A stretch of DNA of 47,176 bases from Candidatus Krumholzibacteriia bacterium. GTDB taxonomy: Bacteria; Krumholzibacteriota; Krumholzibacteriia; LZORAL124-64-63. Of this stretch, positions 1 to 8,352 are shown piece by piece. Positions within the stretch are counted from its first letter, which is position 1. Every line of letters begins with the position of its first letter. Where the stretch lies: the NCBI GenBank assembly GCA_016744705.1, contig JADGDU010000009.1, positions 103,474-150,649 on the forward strand, written 5' to 3'. The notes beneath the pieces are model-generated. The model saw only the letters and a list, made by a program, of their open reading frames with translations, had not been told where the DNA came from and ran no database searches. The translations under genes were made by a program, and so were the position numbers.

Positions 1-324
1 CTCACCAGTCAGTTCGGGAACCGAGAGGCGAATCATCATGCCATCACTGGAAGGATTCATACCCAGATTGGCAGCGTGGATGGCCCGTTCAATATCTGCA
101 ATCACAGCTCGGTCAAAAGGCTTGACCAGCAATTGCCGCGGTTCGGGCACTGTGATGGTGGCTAACTGCTTCAAAGGTGTCGCCGCGCCATAATAATCAA
201 CATTAATCCCATCGAGGATGGCCGGAGTGGCTTTCCCGGTGCGGATCTTCATAAGCCGGGACTTCACTGCTTCAACAGCTTCGTCCATGGACATTTCTGC
301 ACTTTCAGTAATATCTGCACTCAT
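1..324 (-). CDS. frr: Ribosome recycling factor, 3' end cut by window edge
   Basis: Ribosome recycling factor acts in the cytoplasm with EF-G to split post-termination ribosomes. The visible 108 codons start MSADITESAEMSMDEAVEAV and show the family hallmarks: a K-x-R-L-x-K-I-R-T-G-K-A-T-P segment near residues 21-34 and YYGAATPLKQLA near 45-56. The remaining ~75 residues of this ~185-residue family lie beyond position 1. The ATG at 324 sits one base after the pyrH stop codon (326-328). Its ribosome binding site, AAGGAG, lies inside the last codons of pyrH, so translation of the two is probably coupled. The pyrH-frr order is the classical one. Seen directly: frame and motifs. Inferred: coupling. 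Confidence 0.95.
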   Translation of the reverse strand, partial: MSADITESAEMSMDEAVEAVKSRLMKIRTGKATPAILDGINVDYYGAATPLKQLATITVPEPRQLLVKPFDRAVIADIERAIHAANLGMNPSSDGMMIRLSVPELTGE

Positions 325-325
325 C

Positions 326-1036
326 CTAAAACTCCTTTTTGATCCAGGTGCCTTTTTGCTCGCCCTTGACGGCCTGCAACAGGTTCTGGGGATCGGAAAT
401 GTCGAAGACGAACATCGGCATGCCCTGTTCTGCGCACAGTGTCACAGCAGTCATGTCCATAACGCCCAGGCGCTGGTCCATGACTTCGTCATAGGTTAAC
501 TGCTCATACCGCTTCGCGTCACTGAATTTATGAGGGTCTTTATCATAAACACCATCAACCTGGGTGCCTTTCAGCAAAACATCGGCGCTGATTTCCAGGG
601 CCCGCAAGGATGCAGCGGAATCTGTGGTGAAATATGGATTGCCTGTGCCGCCGGCAAATAACAGGACACAACCGTTTTGCATCAGGTTCAAAGCCGTATC
701 CCGGGCAAAGGCTGCCGTCAGGGGCCGCACTTCCCGGGGGCTTAATATTTTAGCTTTCATGCCTTCGCCACGCAGATAATCACGCATGATGGAAGCATTC
801 ATGATGGTGGCCAGCATGCCCACATTATCAGCCGTCACCCGGTCGACAATTTCCAGATTTGCACTGCGGGCCCGAAAGATATTTCCGGCGCCGATGACAA
901 TGCCTACCTGCACTCCTTCTTCAACCAATTTGCCGATGACCTGAGCCAACTGCGTAAGCTTGGTATGACAAAACTGCTCAGTTTCTCCCATGAGAGCTTC
1001 GCCACTGAGTTTCAAGAGAATTCTGGTGAATTTCAC
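326..1036 (-). CDS. pyrH: UMP kinase
   Basis: UMP kinase makes UDP from UMP and ATP in pyrimidine nucleotide synthesis; it is a cytosolic hexamer of the amino acid kinase fold. Visible motifs are the phosphate-binding LLKLSGEAL at residues 7-15, GAGNIFR at 49-55, DRVTADNVGMLAT at 65-77 and the UMP/ATP-site GGTGNPYFTTDSAA at 129-142. I chose the GTG at 1036 (236 residues). It places the KLSGEAL motif where the family has it, and an AAAGG lies about 10 nt upstream. The frame stays open further upstream to about 1189, but that part reads through the tsf terminator and is not conserved. frr follows after one base. Confidence 0.93.
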   Translation of the reverse strand: MKFTRILLKLSGEALMGETEQFCHTKLTQLAQVIGKLVEEGVQVGIVIGAGNIFRARSANLEIVDRVTADNVGMLATIMNASIMRDYLRGEGMKAKILSPREVRPLTAAFARDTALNLMQNGCVLLFAGGTGNPYFTTDSAASLRALEISADVLLKGTQVDGVYDKDPHKFSDAKRYEQLTYDEVMDQRLGVMDMTAVTLCAEQGMPMFVFDISDPQNLLQAVKGEQKGTWIKKEF

Positions 1037-1084
1037 GAGCGATAGGCCTTTCGGTAGAGAGGGAATGATCCCTGTTTGCGGGCT

Positions 1085-1118
1085 AAAAAAAAAGCCCGGG
1101 CAAGAGAGCCCGGGCTTT
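1085..1118 (-). terminator. Rho-independent terminator after tsf
   Basis: There is a perfect 11-bp inverted repeat (AAAGCCCGGGC at 1091-1101 and its complement at 1108-1118) with a 6-nt loop. On the minus strand it is followed by a run of nine T (1085-1093). It lies between the tsf stop and the pyrH start, so it separates rpsB-tsf from pyrH-frr transcription. pyrH then needs read-through or its own promoter, and I see no convincing promoter in the remaining ~50 bases. Confidence 0.9.
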
Positions 1119-1130
1119 AATATGCGGAGA

Positions 1131-1724
1131 CTAGTCGCCGATCTGGAAACGGGAGAACTGCTTGATCTGCATGTTCTCTCCCAGTTCACTAATAAGGGAC
1201 TTCAGATAGTCGCCGATAGTGACGTCGGGATCCTTCACATACTTCTGCTCCAGGAGCACCACTTCACTGTAATACTTGTCGACCTTGCCATCAACAATTC
1301 TATCGATGATGTCAGCAGGTTTGTTCTGCTCTTTCATCTGGTCCCGATAGATTTCCTTTTCTTTGTCGATGAGAGTGGAATCCACTTCTTCCCGGGTCAC
1401 AGCAACAGGGCTGGCAGCAGCGATATGCATGGCCACATTGTGTACAAATTCCTGGAAGTTATCGGTGCGGGCCACAAAGTCGGTTTCACAAGCGACTTCC
1501 ACCAGCACGCCAACTTTTCCACCGGCGTGAATGTAGCTGCCCACAAGACCCTGGCTGGTAGCCCGGCCCTCTTTTTTGGCAGCAGAGGCGATTCCCTTTT
1601 TACGCAGGTAATCGCCAGCTTTGTCCATGTCGCCTTCGCACTCTTTCAGTGCTTTTTTACAATCCATCATGCCGGCGCCGGTAACATCGCGCAGCTCTTT
1701 GACCATTTTGGCAGTGATATCCAT
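1131..1724 (-). CDS. tsf: Elongation factor Ts (short form)
   Basis: EF-Ts is the guanine nucleotide exchange factor for EF-Tu. The protein has 197 residues, like the short EF-Ts forms and unlike the ~283-residue enterobacterial one. The N-terminal UBA-like domain (VKELRDVTGAGMMDCKKAL, residues 8-26) and the signature TDFVAR (81-86) that contacts EF-Tu are present. The C-terminal region is compact: only one core subdomain is evident. I chose the ATG at 1724 because GGAGGA lies 4 nt upstream; the frame extends to 1796 without an RBS or conserved sequence. It lies 122 nt after rpsB, with a strong hairpin in between, and is followed by a terminator. Confidence 0.95.
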   Translation of the reverse strand: MDITAKMVKELRDVTGAGMMDCKKALKECEGDMDKAGDYLRKKGIASAAKKEGRATSQGLVGSYIHAGGKVGVLVEVACETDFVARTDNFQEFVHNVAMHIAAASPVAVTREEVDSTLIDKEKEIYRDQMKEQNKPADIIDRIVDGKVDKYYSEVVLLEQKYVKDPDVTIGDYLKSLISELGENMQIKQFSRFQIGD

Positions 1725-1796
1725 GATTCCTCCGGATCTGCCGCCCAGGCGACAGACAGTGCGAACCGAATGATCCGGTCCATTCTTCTTGAACAA

Positions 1797-1825
1797 GAGC
1801 CCGACCCCGGAAGGGGACCGGGCCC
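1797..1825 (-). other. Intercistronic hairpin between rpsB and tsf
   Basis: On the minus strand, GGGCCCGG (complement of 1818-1825) folds back on CGGGCTC (1797-1803), with an inner CCCC/GGGG pairing and a TTCC loop. It is a GC-rich stem with one T-T mismatch and one bulge. No T-run follows, so it is not a canonical terminator. A role as partial attenuator or mRNA-processing site that sets the S2:EF-Ts ratio is an inference. Confidence 0.45.
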
Positions 1826-1846
1826 TCAGTAATTGATCACATCAAA

Positions 1847-2659
1847 CTATTTTGCAGTCTTCTCATCGGCAGCGGCTTCCACCTTGGCAGCATCACCGTC
1901 GAGAGTAGCACTGGCAGCGGCAGCTTCGGCTTTAGGAGCCTTGGCCATGTCCACTGGTTTGTCGGCACCTTCGGTACGAGTTGCGCGGCCCTCTTCAATG
2001 GATTCGGCCATGGCCCGGGTGAACAGAGTGATGGCACGGATGGCATCATCGTTTCCGGGGATGGGGTAATCCACCAATGTGGGATCACAGTTGGTATCCA
2101 CGATACCGATGACAGGGATACCCAACTTGCGGGCTTCCTTCACTGCGGTTTCTTCTTCAGCTGTATCGACAACGAAGACTGCGCTGGGCAGACCCTTCAT
2201 TTTCCGGATACCACCGAGGTTGGTGTTCAGCTTCTCGAATTTGCGGCTGAATTCCAGCTGCTCTTTCTTGGAGAAGTTCTCGATGCGGCCATCGGACATC
2301 ATGGCCTCGATTTCCTCGAGCTTCTGGACACTCTTGTAAATGGTCTGGTGGTTGGTCAGCATTCCGCCCAACCAGCGCTCAATCACGTAAGGGCAGTTTA
2401 CGCGATCAGCATATTCCTTGATAGCGACCTTAGCCTGCTTCTTGGTTCCCACGAAGAGCACGGTTCCACCTTTGGCGGAAATGGCCTTCAGGAAAGCACG
2501 GGCGCGGTTCAGCTGGCGCAGGGTGCGCTGGAGATCGATGATGTAGATTCCACCGCGAGCGATGAAAATGTACGGTTTCATTTTGGGGTTCCACTTGCGG
2601 GTCTGGTGCCCGAAATGGACTCCTGCTTCGAGCAGGTCTTTCAGTCCGACGTTGGCCAT
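1847..2659 (-). CDS. rpsB: 30S ribosomal protein S2
   Basis: S2 is a component of the small ribosomal subunit needed late in 30S assembly. The 270-residue protein begins [20 protein letters not shown] and shows the classical [15 protein letters not shown] signature, followed by [15 protein letters not shown] and the C-terminal VDTNCDP and YPIPGNDDA motifs. After about residue 225 there is an Ala/Glu/Lys-rich tail beyond the conserved core, common outside Proteobacteria. The ATG at 2659 is chosen: GTGGAGG is 7 nt upstream, and the four-codon extension to 2671 has no RBS. It is cotranscribed with tsf. The 191 bp upstream to rpsI hold a hairpin and, presumably, its promoter. Confidence 0.96.
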   Translation of the reverse strand: MANVGLKDLLEAGVHFGHQTRKWNPKMKPYIFIARGGIYIIDLQRTLRQLNRARAFLKAISAKGGTVLFVGTKKQAKVAIKEYADRVNCPYVIERWLGGMLTNHQTIYKSVQKLEEIEAMMSDGRIENFSKKEQLEFSRKFEKLNTNLGGIRKMKGLPSAVFVVDTAEEETAVKEARKLGIPVIGIVDTNCDPTLVDYPIPGNDDAIRAITLFTRAMAESIEEGRATRTEGADKPVDMAKAPKAEAAAASATLDGDAAKVEAAADEKTAK

Positions 2660-2785
2660 GATTGCCTCCACTTAAAGGTTAAGCCTCCCCCACCATCAAA
2701 GAACCGAGACAAACACGTCAAAGATGTTGATCTTTTGGTGCCACCTAGTCCCGCTCTCCGGCAGGGTGTGTTTTATTATTGACCT

Positions 2786-2807
2786 GCCCTGCTCACATGA
2801 GCAGGGC
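2786..2807 (-). other. Perfect hairpin downstream of rpsI
   Basis: A 9-bp perfect stem (GCCCTGCTC/GAGCAGGGC) with a 4-nt loop lies 43 bases after the rpsI stop. On the minus strand it is followed by AGGTCAATAATAAAA rather than T-rich sequence, so it is a poor intrinsic terminator. It may protect the rplM-rpsI mRNA 3' end. The rest of the 191-bp gap to rpsB contains no gene I can support. Confidence 0.4.
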
Positions 2808-2850
2808 CGATCTCTGTATCCCAAAACGATAAACGAGAGCAGAGCTCGGT

Positions 2851-3237
2851 TTAACGCTTGGAGAACTGGAACCGCTTGCGAGCACCAGGCTGACCGTATT
2901 TTTTACGTTCAACCATGCGGCTATCGCGAGTCAGGAAGCCATGCTTGCGCAGGGCCTTGCGGTTTTCTTCGTTGGCAACAACCAGCGCACGGGAAAGACC
3001 GTGACGCAGGGCTCCGGCCTGGCCGGTGATGCCGCCACCCTTAACCGTAGCCCAAACATCGAATTCACCTTCGACGCCCAGACGGGTCAGGGGCATGAGG
3101 GCTTGCTGCAAAACAGCTTCCCCGAAATAGTCTTCAACCGAACGGTTGTTGATTTTGATTTGACCGGAGCCTTGAGTGATCCAGACCCGGGCCACGGCGG
3201 TCTTGCGTCGACCTGTGGCGTAATACCGTTCTTCCAA
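2851..3237 (-). CDS. rpsI: 30S ribosomal protein S9
   Basis: S9 is a small-subunit protein whose C-terminal tail reaches the P-site tRNA. The protein has 128 residues, the usual length, and starts with the conserved YYATGRRKTAVARVW. GGGITGQAGALRHGLSRAL (about residues 68-86) and the terminal R-K-x-x-G-x-x-G-A-R-K-R-x-Q-F-S-K-R are intact. The start codon is TTG at 3237: an in-frame TAA lies eight codons upstream with no ATG between, and GGAGG is placed 6 nt before the TTG. It follows rplM by 98 nt, the standard rplM-rpsI pair. Confidence 0.96.
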   Translation of the reverse strand: MEERYYATGRRKTAVARVWITQGSGQIKINNRSVEDYFGEAVLQQALMPLTRLGVEGEFDVWATVKGGGITGQAGALRHGLSRALVVANEENRKALRKHGFLTRDSRMVERKKYGQPGARKRFQFSKR

Positions 3238-3335
3238 CTGAGTACCTCCGTTAAGTACTTATTGCTGCTCAACCTGTATGGTTGTTACAGCGCCCGTATT
3301 GGGCATGAATGATATCCCTCGCAATTGAGGAAAAC

Positions 3336-3770
3336 CTACAGTTTAATTTCAATCTTTTTAGGCTGCTGAGCACCATGACCGTGGTCGGTACCAGGATACA
3401 CGCGCAAATTCGTCAACTGGGCTGCACCCAGTTTGGTCTTGGGCAACATACCCTTGACGGCGTGCATAATGACCTCTTCGGGCCGAGTATCCATAAGCTT
3501 AGCCATGGTGGTGACTTTCTGTCCCCCCATATAACCGGTGTGACGCAGGTAGACTTTCTTCTCCCGCTTCTGGCCGGTCAGTTTGACTTTGGCTGCATTG
3601 AGGATGATGACATTGTCACCCATATCCAGATGCGCCGTAAACTCAGGCTTGTGCTTGCCCCGAAGAAGGATAGCCACTTGGGTGGATAACCGGCCCAGCG
3701 GGATGTCTTCGGCGTCAACAACCAGCCAATCCTTGTTAATTTCGTCCAATTTCATGCTGTAGGTCTTCAC
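3336..3770 (-). CDS. rplM: 50S ribosomal protein L13
   Basis: L13 is an early-assembly protein of the large subunit. The 144-residue sequence is full length and carries WLVVDAEDIPLGRLSTQVA near the N-terminus, GDNVIILNAAKV, YLRHTGYMGG, and the signature region P-E-E-V-I-x-x-A-V-K-G-M-L-P near residues 97-110. The start is a GTG at 3770 with GAGGAG 8 nt upstream. It is the first gene of the rplM-rpsI unit. A putative promoter lies ~100 bp upstream. The 241 bp between it and mtnA contain no other gene. Confidence 0.96.
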   Translation of the reverse strand: MKTYSMKLDEINKDWLVVDAEDIPLGRLSTQVAILLRGKHKPEFTAHLDMGDNVIILNAAKVKLTGQKREKKVYLRHTGYMGGQKVTTMAKLMDTRPEEVIMHAVKGMLPKTKLGAAQLTNLRVYPGTDHGHGAQQPKKIEIKL

Positions 3771-3867
3771 GGAATTTTCTCCTCAAACCGCCGGCATAGC
3801 CAGCGCACCACAAAAACACCCACCGAACAGACGAAAGCACACCGGTGCCCCCCGTTTTCGGCAGATT

Positions 3868-3897
3868 GGTATAAACTGTTTTGCCACAACGCGTAAA
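3868..3897 (-). promoter_or_regulatory. Candidate sigma-70 promoter for rplM-rpsI
   Basis: On the minus strand TTTACG (3897-3892) is spaced 18 bp from TATACC (3873-3868). Each matches 4 of 6 consensus positions. It would give a leader of about 90 nt before the rplM GTG. It lies in the only sizeable non-coding gap upstream of rplM, which is the main reason for proposing it. Confidence 0.35.
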
Positions 3898-4011
3898 CCC
3901 AAGTCTTGCCAGGACCTTAGAGGATTTCACCACCGAAAAAATCGGGTATCCGGCTGTTGCAGGGCAGGTAACTTAGTCATGGGCCCTGGGAATGTCAAGA
4001 AAGGGCAATAG

Positions 4012-5082
4012 CTATTTCCCACCCCATACCTTGGCCAGATTCTCACTGTAGGGAGGTCTAACCACACCTTCCTCGGTGATAATGGCTGTGATCAAATCGT
4101 TGGGCGTCACATCGAACGCCGGATTCCAAGCATTGACTCCATCGGGAGTGGCCCGGCCTCCATGAAATTCATGCACTTCAACAGGGTCACGCAATTCAAT
4201 GGCAATGTCTTTTCCGGATGAAGAAGCACCATCAAAAGTTGAGCGGGGAGCAGCCACATAAAAAGGAACATCGTGGCGATGAGCCATCACCGCTAAAGGG
4301 TAAGTGCCAATTTTATTGGCCGCATCGCCGTTGGCAGCAATGCGGTCCGCCCCGGTGATCACCGCATCAATTTTTCCCTGTTGCAGCAATGTCGCCGCTG
4401 CCGAATCACAGAGCACGGTCACTTCAATACCTTGGTTGTGCAATTCCCAGGCTGTCAGCCGTGCCCCCTGAAGCAAGGGTCGGGTCTCATCGGCAAAAAC
4501 ACTGATGGTTTTTCCCGATTCTTTGGCCGCAAAAATCACACCGACGGCGGTACCATAACCACCTGTGGCCAGGCCGCCGGCATTGCAATGGGTCAGGACG
4601 GTGGAAAAATCAGGCAATAATTCCTGCCCGTGCATTCCCATGGCCCGGCACATAGCCACGTCTTCATCCAGAACCGCCTGGGCTTCGATGAGCAGGGCGG
4701 TGGCAATGTGATCTGCTGAGGATCCGTCGGCCAATAATTGTTCGGCCACAGCCCCCACTCTATCCAGGGCCCAAAAAAGATTCACAGCCGTGGGACGCGT
4801 TTCAGCCAATTGCTGCCGGTCGGCCAGAAAACGTACCATCATGGCCTGGGTATCAGTTTCGTGGCTCATGGCCAGGCGCCAGGAAAGAGCCAAACCAAAT
4901 CCGGCGGCCACACCAATGGCCGGCGCACCCCGCACAGCCAATTCACAAATGGCCAGGCAGAGGGAATTGATGTCGCCACACCGCCGCCATACAAGTTGCT
5001 CGGGCAGCAGGGTCTGGTCCATAAGAACGATTTCCTGGTCATCCCAGGTCACCACGGGAAAAGGAAAAGGCAGTGCGGTCAT
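4012..5082 (-). CDS. mtnA: S-methyl-5-thioribose-1-phosphate isomerase
   Basis: MtnA converts methylthioribose-1-phosphate to methylthioribulose-1-phosphate in the methionine salvage pathway. The 356-residue protein is related to eIF2B subunits. Visible hallmarks are ELAVRGAPAIG (residues 47-57), the catalytic cysteine in HCNAGGLATGGYGTA (Cys166), FADETRPLLQGARLTAWEL, and the catalytic aspartate in TGADRIAANGDAANKIGTY (Asp246). The ATG at 5082 is preceded by GAGGTGAGGA. It is the last gene of the recJ-rel-dtd-maf-mtnA run. No other salvage gene is in the window, so the rest of the pathway must be elsewhere or the enzyme serves a shortened shunt. Confidence 0.93.
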   Translation of the reverse strand: MTALPFPFPVVTWDDQEIVLMDQTLLPEQLVWRRCGDINSLCLAICELAVRGAPAIGVAAGFGLALSWRLAMSHETDTQAMMVRFLADRQQLAETRPTAVNLFWALDRVGAVAEQLLADGSSADHIATALLIEAQAVLDEDVAMCRAMGMHGQELLPDFSTVLTHCNAGGLATGGYGTAVGVIFAAKESGKTISVFADETRPLLQGARLTAWELHNQGIEVTVLCDSAAATLLQQGKIDAVITGADRIAANGDAANKIGTYPLAVMAHRHDVPFYVAAPRSTFDGASSSGKDIAIELRDPVEVHEFHGGRATPDGVNAWNPAFDVTPNDLITAIITEEGVVRPPYSENLAKVWGGK

Positions 5083-5091
5083 GTCCTCACC

Positions 5092-5724
5092 TCATTTTAA
5101 AGGGGCAGAAAGTATGGATCGCAGGGTCTCACCCAAGAGCGATAAAGGCAAGCCCATTACGTTGAAATAACAGCCATGCACACCGCGAACCATCAAGGCA
5201 CCATATCCCTGGATTCCGTAAGCCCCAGCTTTGTCCATGGGCTCACCCGTGGCCACGTAACGCCGAATACTATTATCATCCAGGGGCAGAAATTCCACTT
5301 CGGTTTCTTCATAAGCCTGCAGTCCGGGCATCCCCGCTGAGGCCCCACACAGAGCTATGGCTGAAATCACCACGTGCTTGCGGCCGGAAAGCCTGCTCAA
5401 CAGAGCCACGGCATCTTCCACATCCACTGGTTTTTCCAGAATATCTCCGTCGATAACCACTATGGTATCAGAACCAAGCACCAGACGGGTGGTATCTTTT
5501 TCGGCCACCGCCTGGGCCTTGGCTGCGGCCAGGGTCATGGCGTATTGATGAGGATAAGGATGCAGATCAGTCAGGGTGGCAGCCAGCTCTGCCTCCACAT
5601 CAGGAGCCGGCTCAATCACGAAGGGAATGCCCGCCACCTGAAGCAACTCCGCACGACGAGGGGAGCGGCTGGCCAGCACCAATTTCATATCCTCAGGCCA
5701 GGAGACAAAAGGAGTCGTCATCAT
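5092..5724 (-). CDS. maf: Maf-like nucleotide pyrophosphatase
   Basis: Maf proteins hydrolyse non-canonical or methylated nucleoside triphosphates to monophosphates (house-cleaning) and were first described as septum inhibitors. The 210-residue protein has the family N-terminus LVLASRSPRRAELL (residues 15-28), the catalytic-base region LVLGSDTIVV (Asp86), LEKP, and GAYGIQGYGA near the C-terminus. The 5724 ATG has GGGAG upstream and overlaps the dtd stop by 4 nt; an internal ATG 12 codons later, directly before LVLASRSPRR, is the alternative. The exact substrate class (dTTP/UTP type or m7GTP type) cannot be settled by eye. Confidence 0.92.
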   Translation of the reverse strand: MMTTPFVSWPEDMKLVLASRSPRRAELLQVAGIPFVIEPAPDVEAELAATLTDLHPYPHQYAMTLAAAKAQAVAEKDTTRLVLGSDTIVVIDGDILEKPVDVEDAVALLSRLSGRKHVVISAIALCGASAGMPGLQAYEETEVEFLPLDDNSIRRYVATGEPMDKAGAYGIQGYGALMVRGVHGCYFNVMGLPLSLLGETLRSILSAPLK

Positions 5725-6170
5725 GAGGTACTCTCCCTGTCGATCACCAAAGTAACAGGCCCCTGGTTCACCAGGCTAACATTCATAGTGGCTCCAAATT
5801 CTCCTTCGGCCACCGATGGCCATTGCCCTCGCAGGAGGGCCGCAAATTGATCGTACAACTGTTGGGCAACATCAGGAGCAGCCGACCCCATAAACGAGGG
5901 CCGCATGCCTTTCTTACAATTACCATAAAGTGTGAATTGGCTCACCAGCAGGATACCCCCACCAACATCCTGAAGGGATAAATTCATCTTCTCCTGGTCA
6001 TCCATAAAAATCCGCAAGTGGATGAGCTTATGGGCCATCCATTCCAGCTCTTTGACTGTATCCCCTGGAGCAAAAGCCACCAGAACCACCAGGCCACTGT
6101 CGATGGCACCGCTGATGCGTCCCTCTATTTCCACTTGGGCCGGGCCGCTTCGCTGGACTACACAACGCAT
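5721..6170 (-). CDS. dtd: D-aminoacyl-tRNA deacylase
   Basis: Dtd removes D-amino acids (and glycine from tRNA-Ala) mischarged onto tRNA, a chiral proofreading step in the cytosol. The 149-residue protein matches the family length. It shows MRCVVQR at the N-terminus, the active-site SQFTLYGN (residues 77-84) and a C-terminal NQGPVT (135-140), equivalent to the cross-subunit Gly-cisPro-type motif region. It overlaps maf by 4 nt and follows rel by one base. The linkage of rel and dtd is common in many bacteria. Confidence 0.94.
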   Translation of the reverse strand: MRCVVQRSGPAQVEIEGRISGAIDSGLVVLVAFAPGDTVKELEWMAHKLIHLRIFMDDQEKMNLSLQDVGGGILLVSQFTLYGNCKKGMRPSFMGSAAPDVAQQLYDQFAALLRGQWPSVAEGEFGATMNVSLVNQGPVTLVIDRESTS

Positions 6171-6171
6171 A

Positions 6172-8352
6172 TTACCCCAGCTGATAACGCTGAATGTTCT
6201 GCACGCCCCGCACCTTGCCGATGGTTTGCAAAATCTTTTCCAGCTTGTTCAGGTTGGTCACCTCCACCACCAGAGTGATGGTAGAGACATCATCTTCGGC
6301 CAAGAAATTTCCGCTTTGGATATTGGTATTGGTCACATTCAGGACATTGCTCACATCCATCAGCAGATTTTTTCGATCCACAGCCTGGATGATTAATTTG
6401 ACGTGGAAGGTTTGCTGCGGAGCCACATCCCAACTCACTTCAATGCGGCGTTCGGGTCCCAGGTTGGGATCATTGAGATTGGAACAACCGGCTCGGTGCA
6501 CAGAGACGCCCCGTCCCCGGGTGATCACGCCCACCACTGCATCACCAGGAATAGGCTGGCAGCAACGGGCGTATACAACCATCAAGTTGTCCACACCGGC
6601 TACCCGCACTCCGGTGCTGCTGCGCCGCAGCAAGGAGTCGTAAAGTTCTTTCCCCTTAGTTAGCACCTTTTCAGCGGCGGATGCATTGCGGGGCGTGAGC
6701 CTTCCCACCACTTTGCCAAAATTCAAGTCACCGTTGCCCACGGCCGCCAATAGTTTTTCCACATCGCCGTAGCCCATTTCCTGGGCCACGTCCATCAGGT
6801 CCTTATCCATTTTGACACGCACATGAGCCCGGTTAAATTCCCGTTCCAGAATTTCCCTGCCCAGTTTGATACTCTCTTCAAACTTGCTGGATTTTAACCA
6901 TTTCCTGATGTGATGTTTGGCCCGTCCGGTCTTTACAATCTCCAGCCAACTGGAGCTGGGATTGGGTGTCTTGCTGGTGAGGATTTCCACAGAATCGCCG
7001 TTGATCAATTCCGAGCGGAGACTCACGATGCGCCCATTGACCTTGGCCCCGGTGCAACGAAAACCCACCTCTGAGTGAATGCGGAAGGCAAAATCCAGAG
7101 GAGTCCCACCAGCCGGCAGCTGAAACACGTCTCCCCCCGGACTAAAAACGAAAACCTCATCCCGCAGGAAATCGCTCATCAGGGTGTCCATGTATTCGCG
7201 AGGATCGGCCACATCTTCCTGCCAGGCCATGATCTGCCGCAGCATCTTCACCATCTCGCTGAGTCCGGCTGCGTCGGTGCCGCCACCTTCTTTGTATCGC
7301 CAGTGGGCGGCAATGCCCAATTCTGCCCGGTCGTGCATTTTCTGGGTGCGAATTTGCACCTCGATATACTTGCCCTGGGGCGTGCGAACAGTGGAATGAA
7401 GAGACTGGTACATGTTGGTTTTGGGCGTGGCAATAAAGTCTTTAATCCGGTCTGACAAGGGCGGGAAGTGGGTGTGCAATTCACCCAGAGCGTGGTAGCA
7501 ATCAGCTTTGGTTTCCACAATGATGCGTAGGGCCAATAGATCGTAGATGCGATCCAGCCCGATTTCCTGTTCCTGCATCTTGTTATAAATGGAATAAAAA
7601 TGTTTGGGTCGGCCGTGGATCGAGCATTTGATGCCGGCCTTATCCATGGTCTCCTGCAGAGGCGTGAGAAGCTTGCCGATCAACCGTTCCCGCTCAGACC
7701 GGGATTGGTTGATGCCCCGCTCAATTTCAAAATACTTGCCTGGCATCAGAACCTTGAAAGCCAGGTCCTCCAACTCCCATTTGATTTTGGCGATACCAAA
7801 ACGATTGGCAAAAGGAACATACACATCCATGGTTTCCTGGGCGATGGCCTGCTGCCGATCCTGGCTCAGAAATTCGATGGTGCGCATGTTGTGCAGGCGG
7901 TCGGCCAGCTTGATCAATACCGTGCGAGGGTCCCGGGCAATGGCCAGAACCAGTTTGCGGTAAGTCTCGGCCTTGCGGGCTTCTTTATTGACTTCCTTCA
8001 GGCCACTGATTTTGGTGACACCGTCGACCATGTTGGCCACTTCGGGGCCAAACATATCAACCATATCTTCCCGGGTAAAATGGGTGTCTTCCACCACATC
8101 ATGGGTCATGGCGGCAATGAGAGTATCGACGTCCATCCGGAGATCTGTGAGGATGTCGGCCACGGTGACCGCATGAATGAAATATGGCTCGCCACTTTTG
8201 CGCATCTGGCCATCGTGGGCTGCCTTCGCAAAATGAAAAGCTTCCCAAAGACGATCTTTATCCGCCTGGGGATTGTAATTTTCTACCCGGCCCCAGATGC
8301 TTTCCATGATGGCCACACAGGCCTCAGCTTTACCTGGATCCCGAGAACTCAT
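6172..8352 (-). CDS. rel: Bifunctional (p)ppGpp synthetase/hydrolase
   Basis: This long RelA/SpoT homologue (726 residues) makes and degrades the stringent-response alarmone. In order it has an HD hydrolase domain (RKSGEPY at 51-57, THDVVEDT with HD at 84-85, KLADRLHNMRT around 149-157), a synthetase domain (RIYDLLALRIIV, then RIKD at 302-305 and YQSLHSTV), a TGS domain near 400-465, and a C-terminal ACT domain. The intact HD box plus the RXKD-type motif point to a bifunctional enzyme rather than a synthetase-only RelA. The usual N-G-Y-Q-S-L-H reads N-M-Y-Q-S-L-H here. It starts at an ATG overlapping the recJ stop (ATGA). Confidence 0.95.
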   Translation of the reverse strand: MSSRDPGKAEACVAIMESIWGRVENYNPQADKDRLWEAFHFAKAAHDGQMRKSGEPYFIHAVTVADILTDLRMDVDTLIAAMTHDVVEDTHFTREDMVDMFGPEVANMVDGVTKISGLKEVNKEARKAETYRKLVLAIARDPRTVLIKLADRLHNMRTIEFLSQDRQQAIAQETMDVYVPFANRFGIAKIKWELEDLAFKVLMPGKYFEIERGINQSRSERERLIGKLLTPLQETMDKAGIKCSIHGRPKHFYSIYNKMQEQEIGLDRIYDLLALRIIVETKADCYHALGELHTHFPPLSDRIKDFIATPKTNMYQSLHSTVRTPQGKYIEVQIRTQKMHDRAELGIAAHWRYKEGGGTDAAGLSEMVKMLRQIMAWQEDVADPREYMDTLMSDFLRDEVFVFSPGGDVFQLPAGGTPLDFAFRIHSEVGFRCTGAKVNGRIVSLRSELINGDSVEILTSKTPNPSSSWLEIVKTGRAKHHIRKWLKSSKFEESIKLGREILEREFNRAHVRVKMDKDLMDVAQEMGYGDVEKLLAAVGNGDLNFGKVVGRLTPRNASAAEKVLTKGKELYDSLLRRSSTGVRVAGVDNLMVVYARCCQPIPGDAVVGVITRGRGVSVHRAGCSNLNDPNLGPERRIEVSWDVAPQQTFHVKLIIQAVDRKNLLMDVSNVLNVTNTNIQSGNFLAEDDVSTITLVVEVTNLNKLEKILQTIGKVRGVQNIQRYQLG

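Noticed and set aside
3736..3933. A 65-codon minus-strand frame upstream of rplM.
   Set aside because: It overlaps the rplM start and its putative promoter, has no RBS, and shows no family resemblance; more likely untranslated leader.
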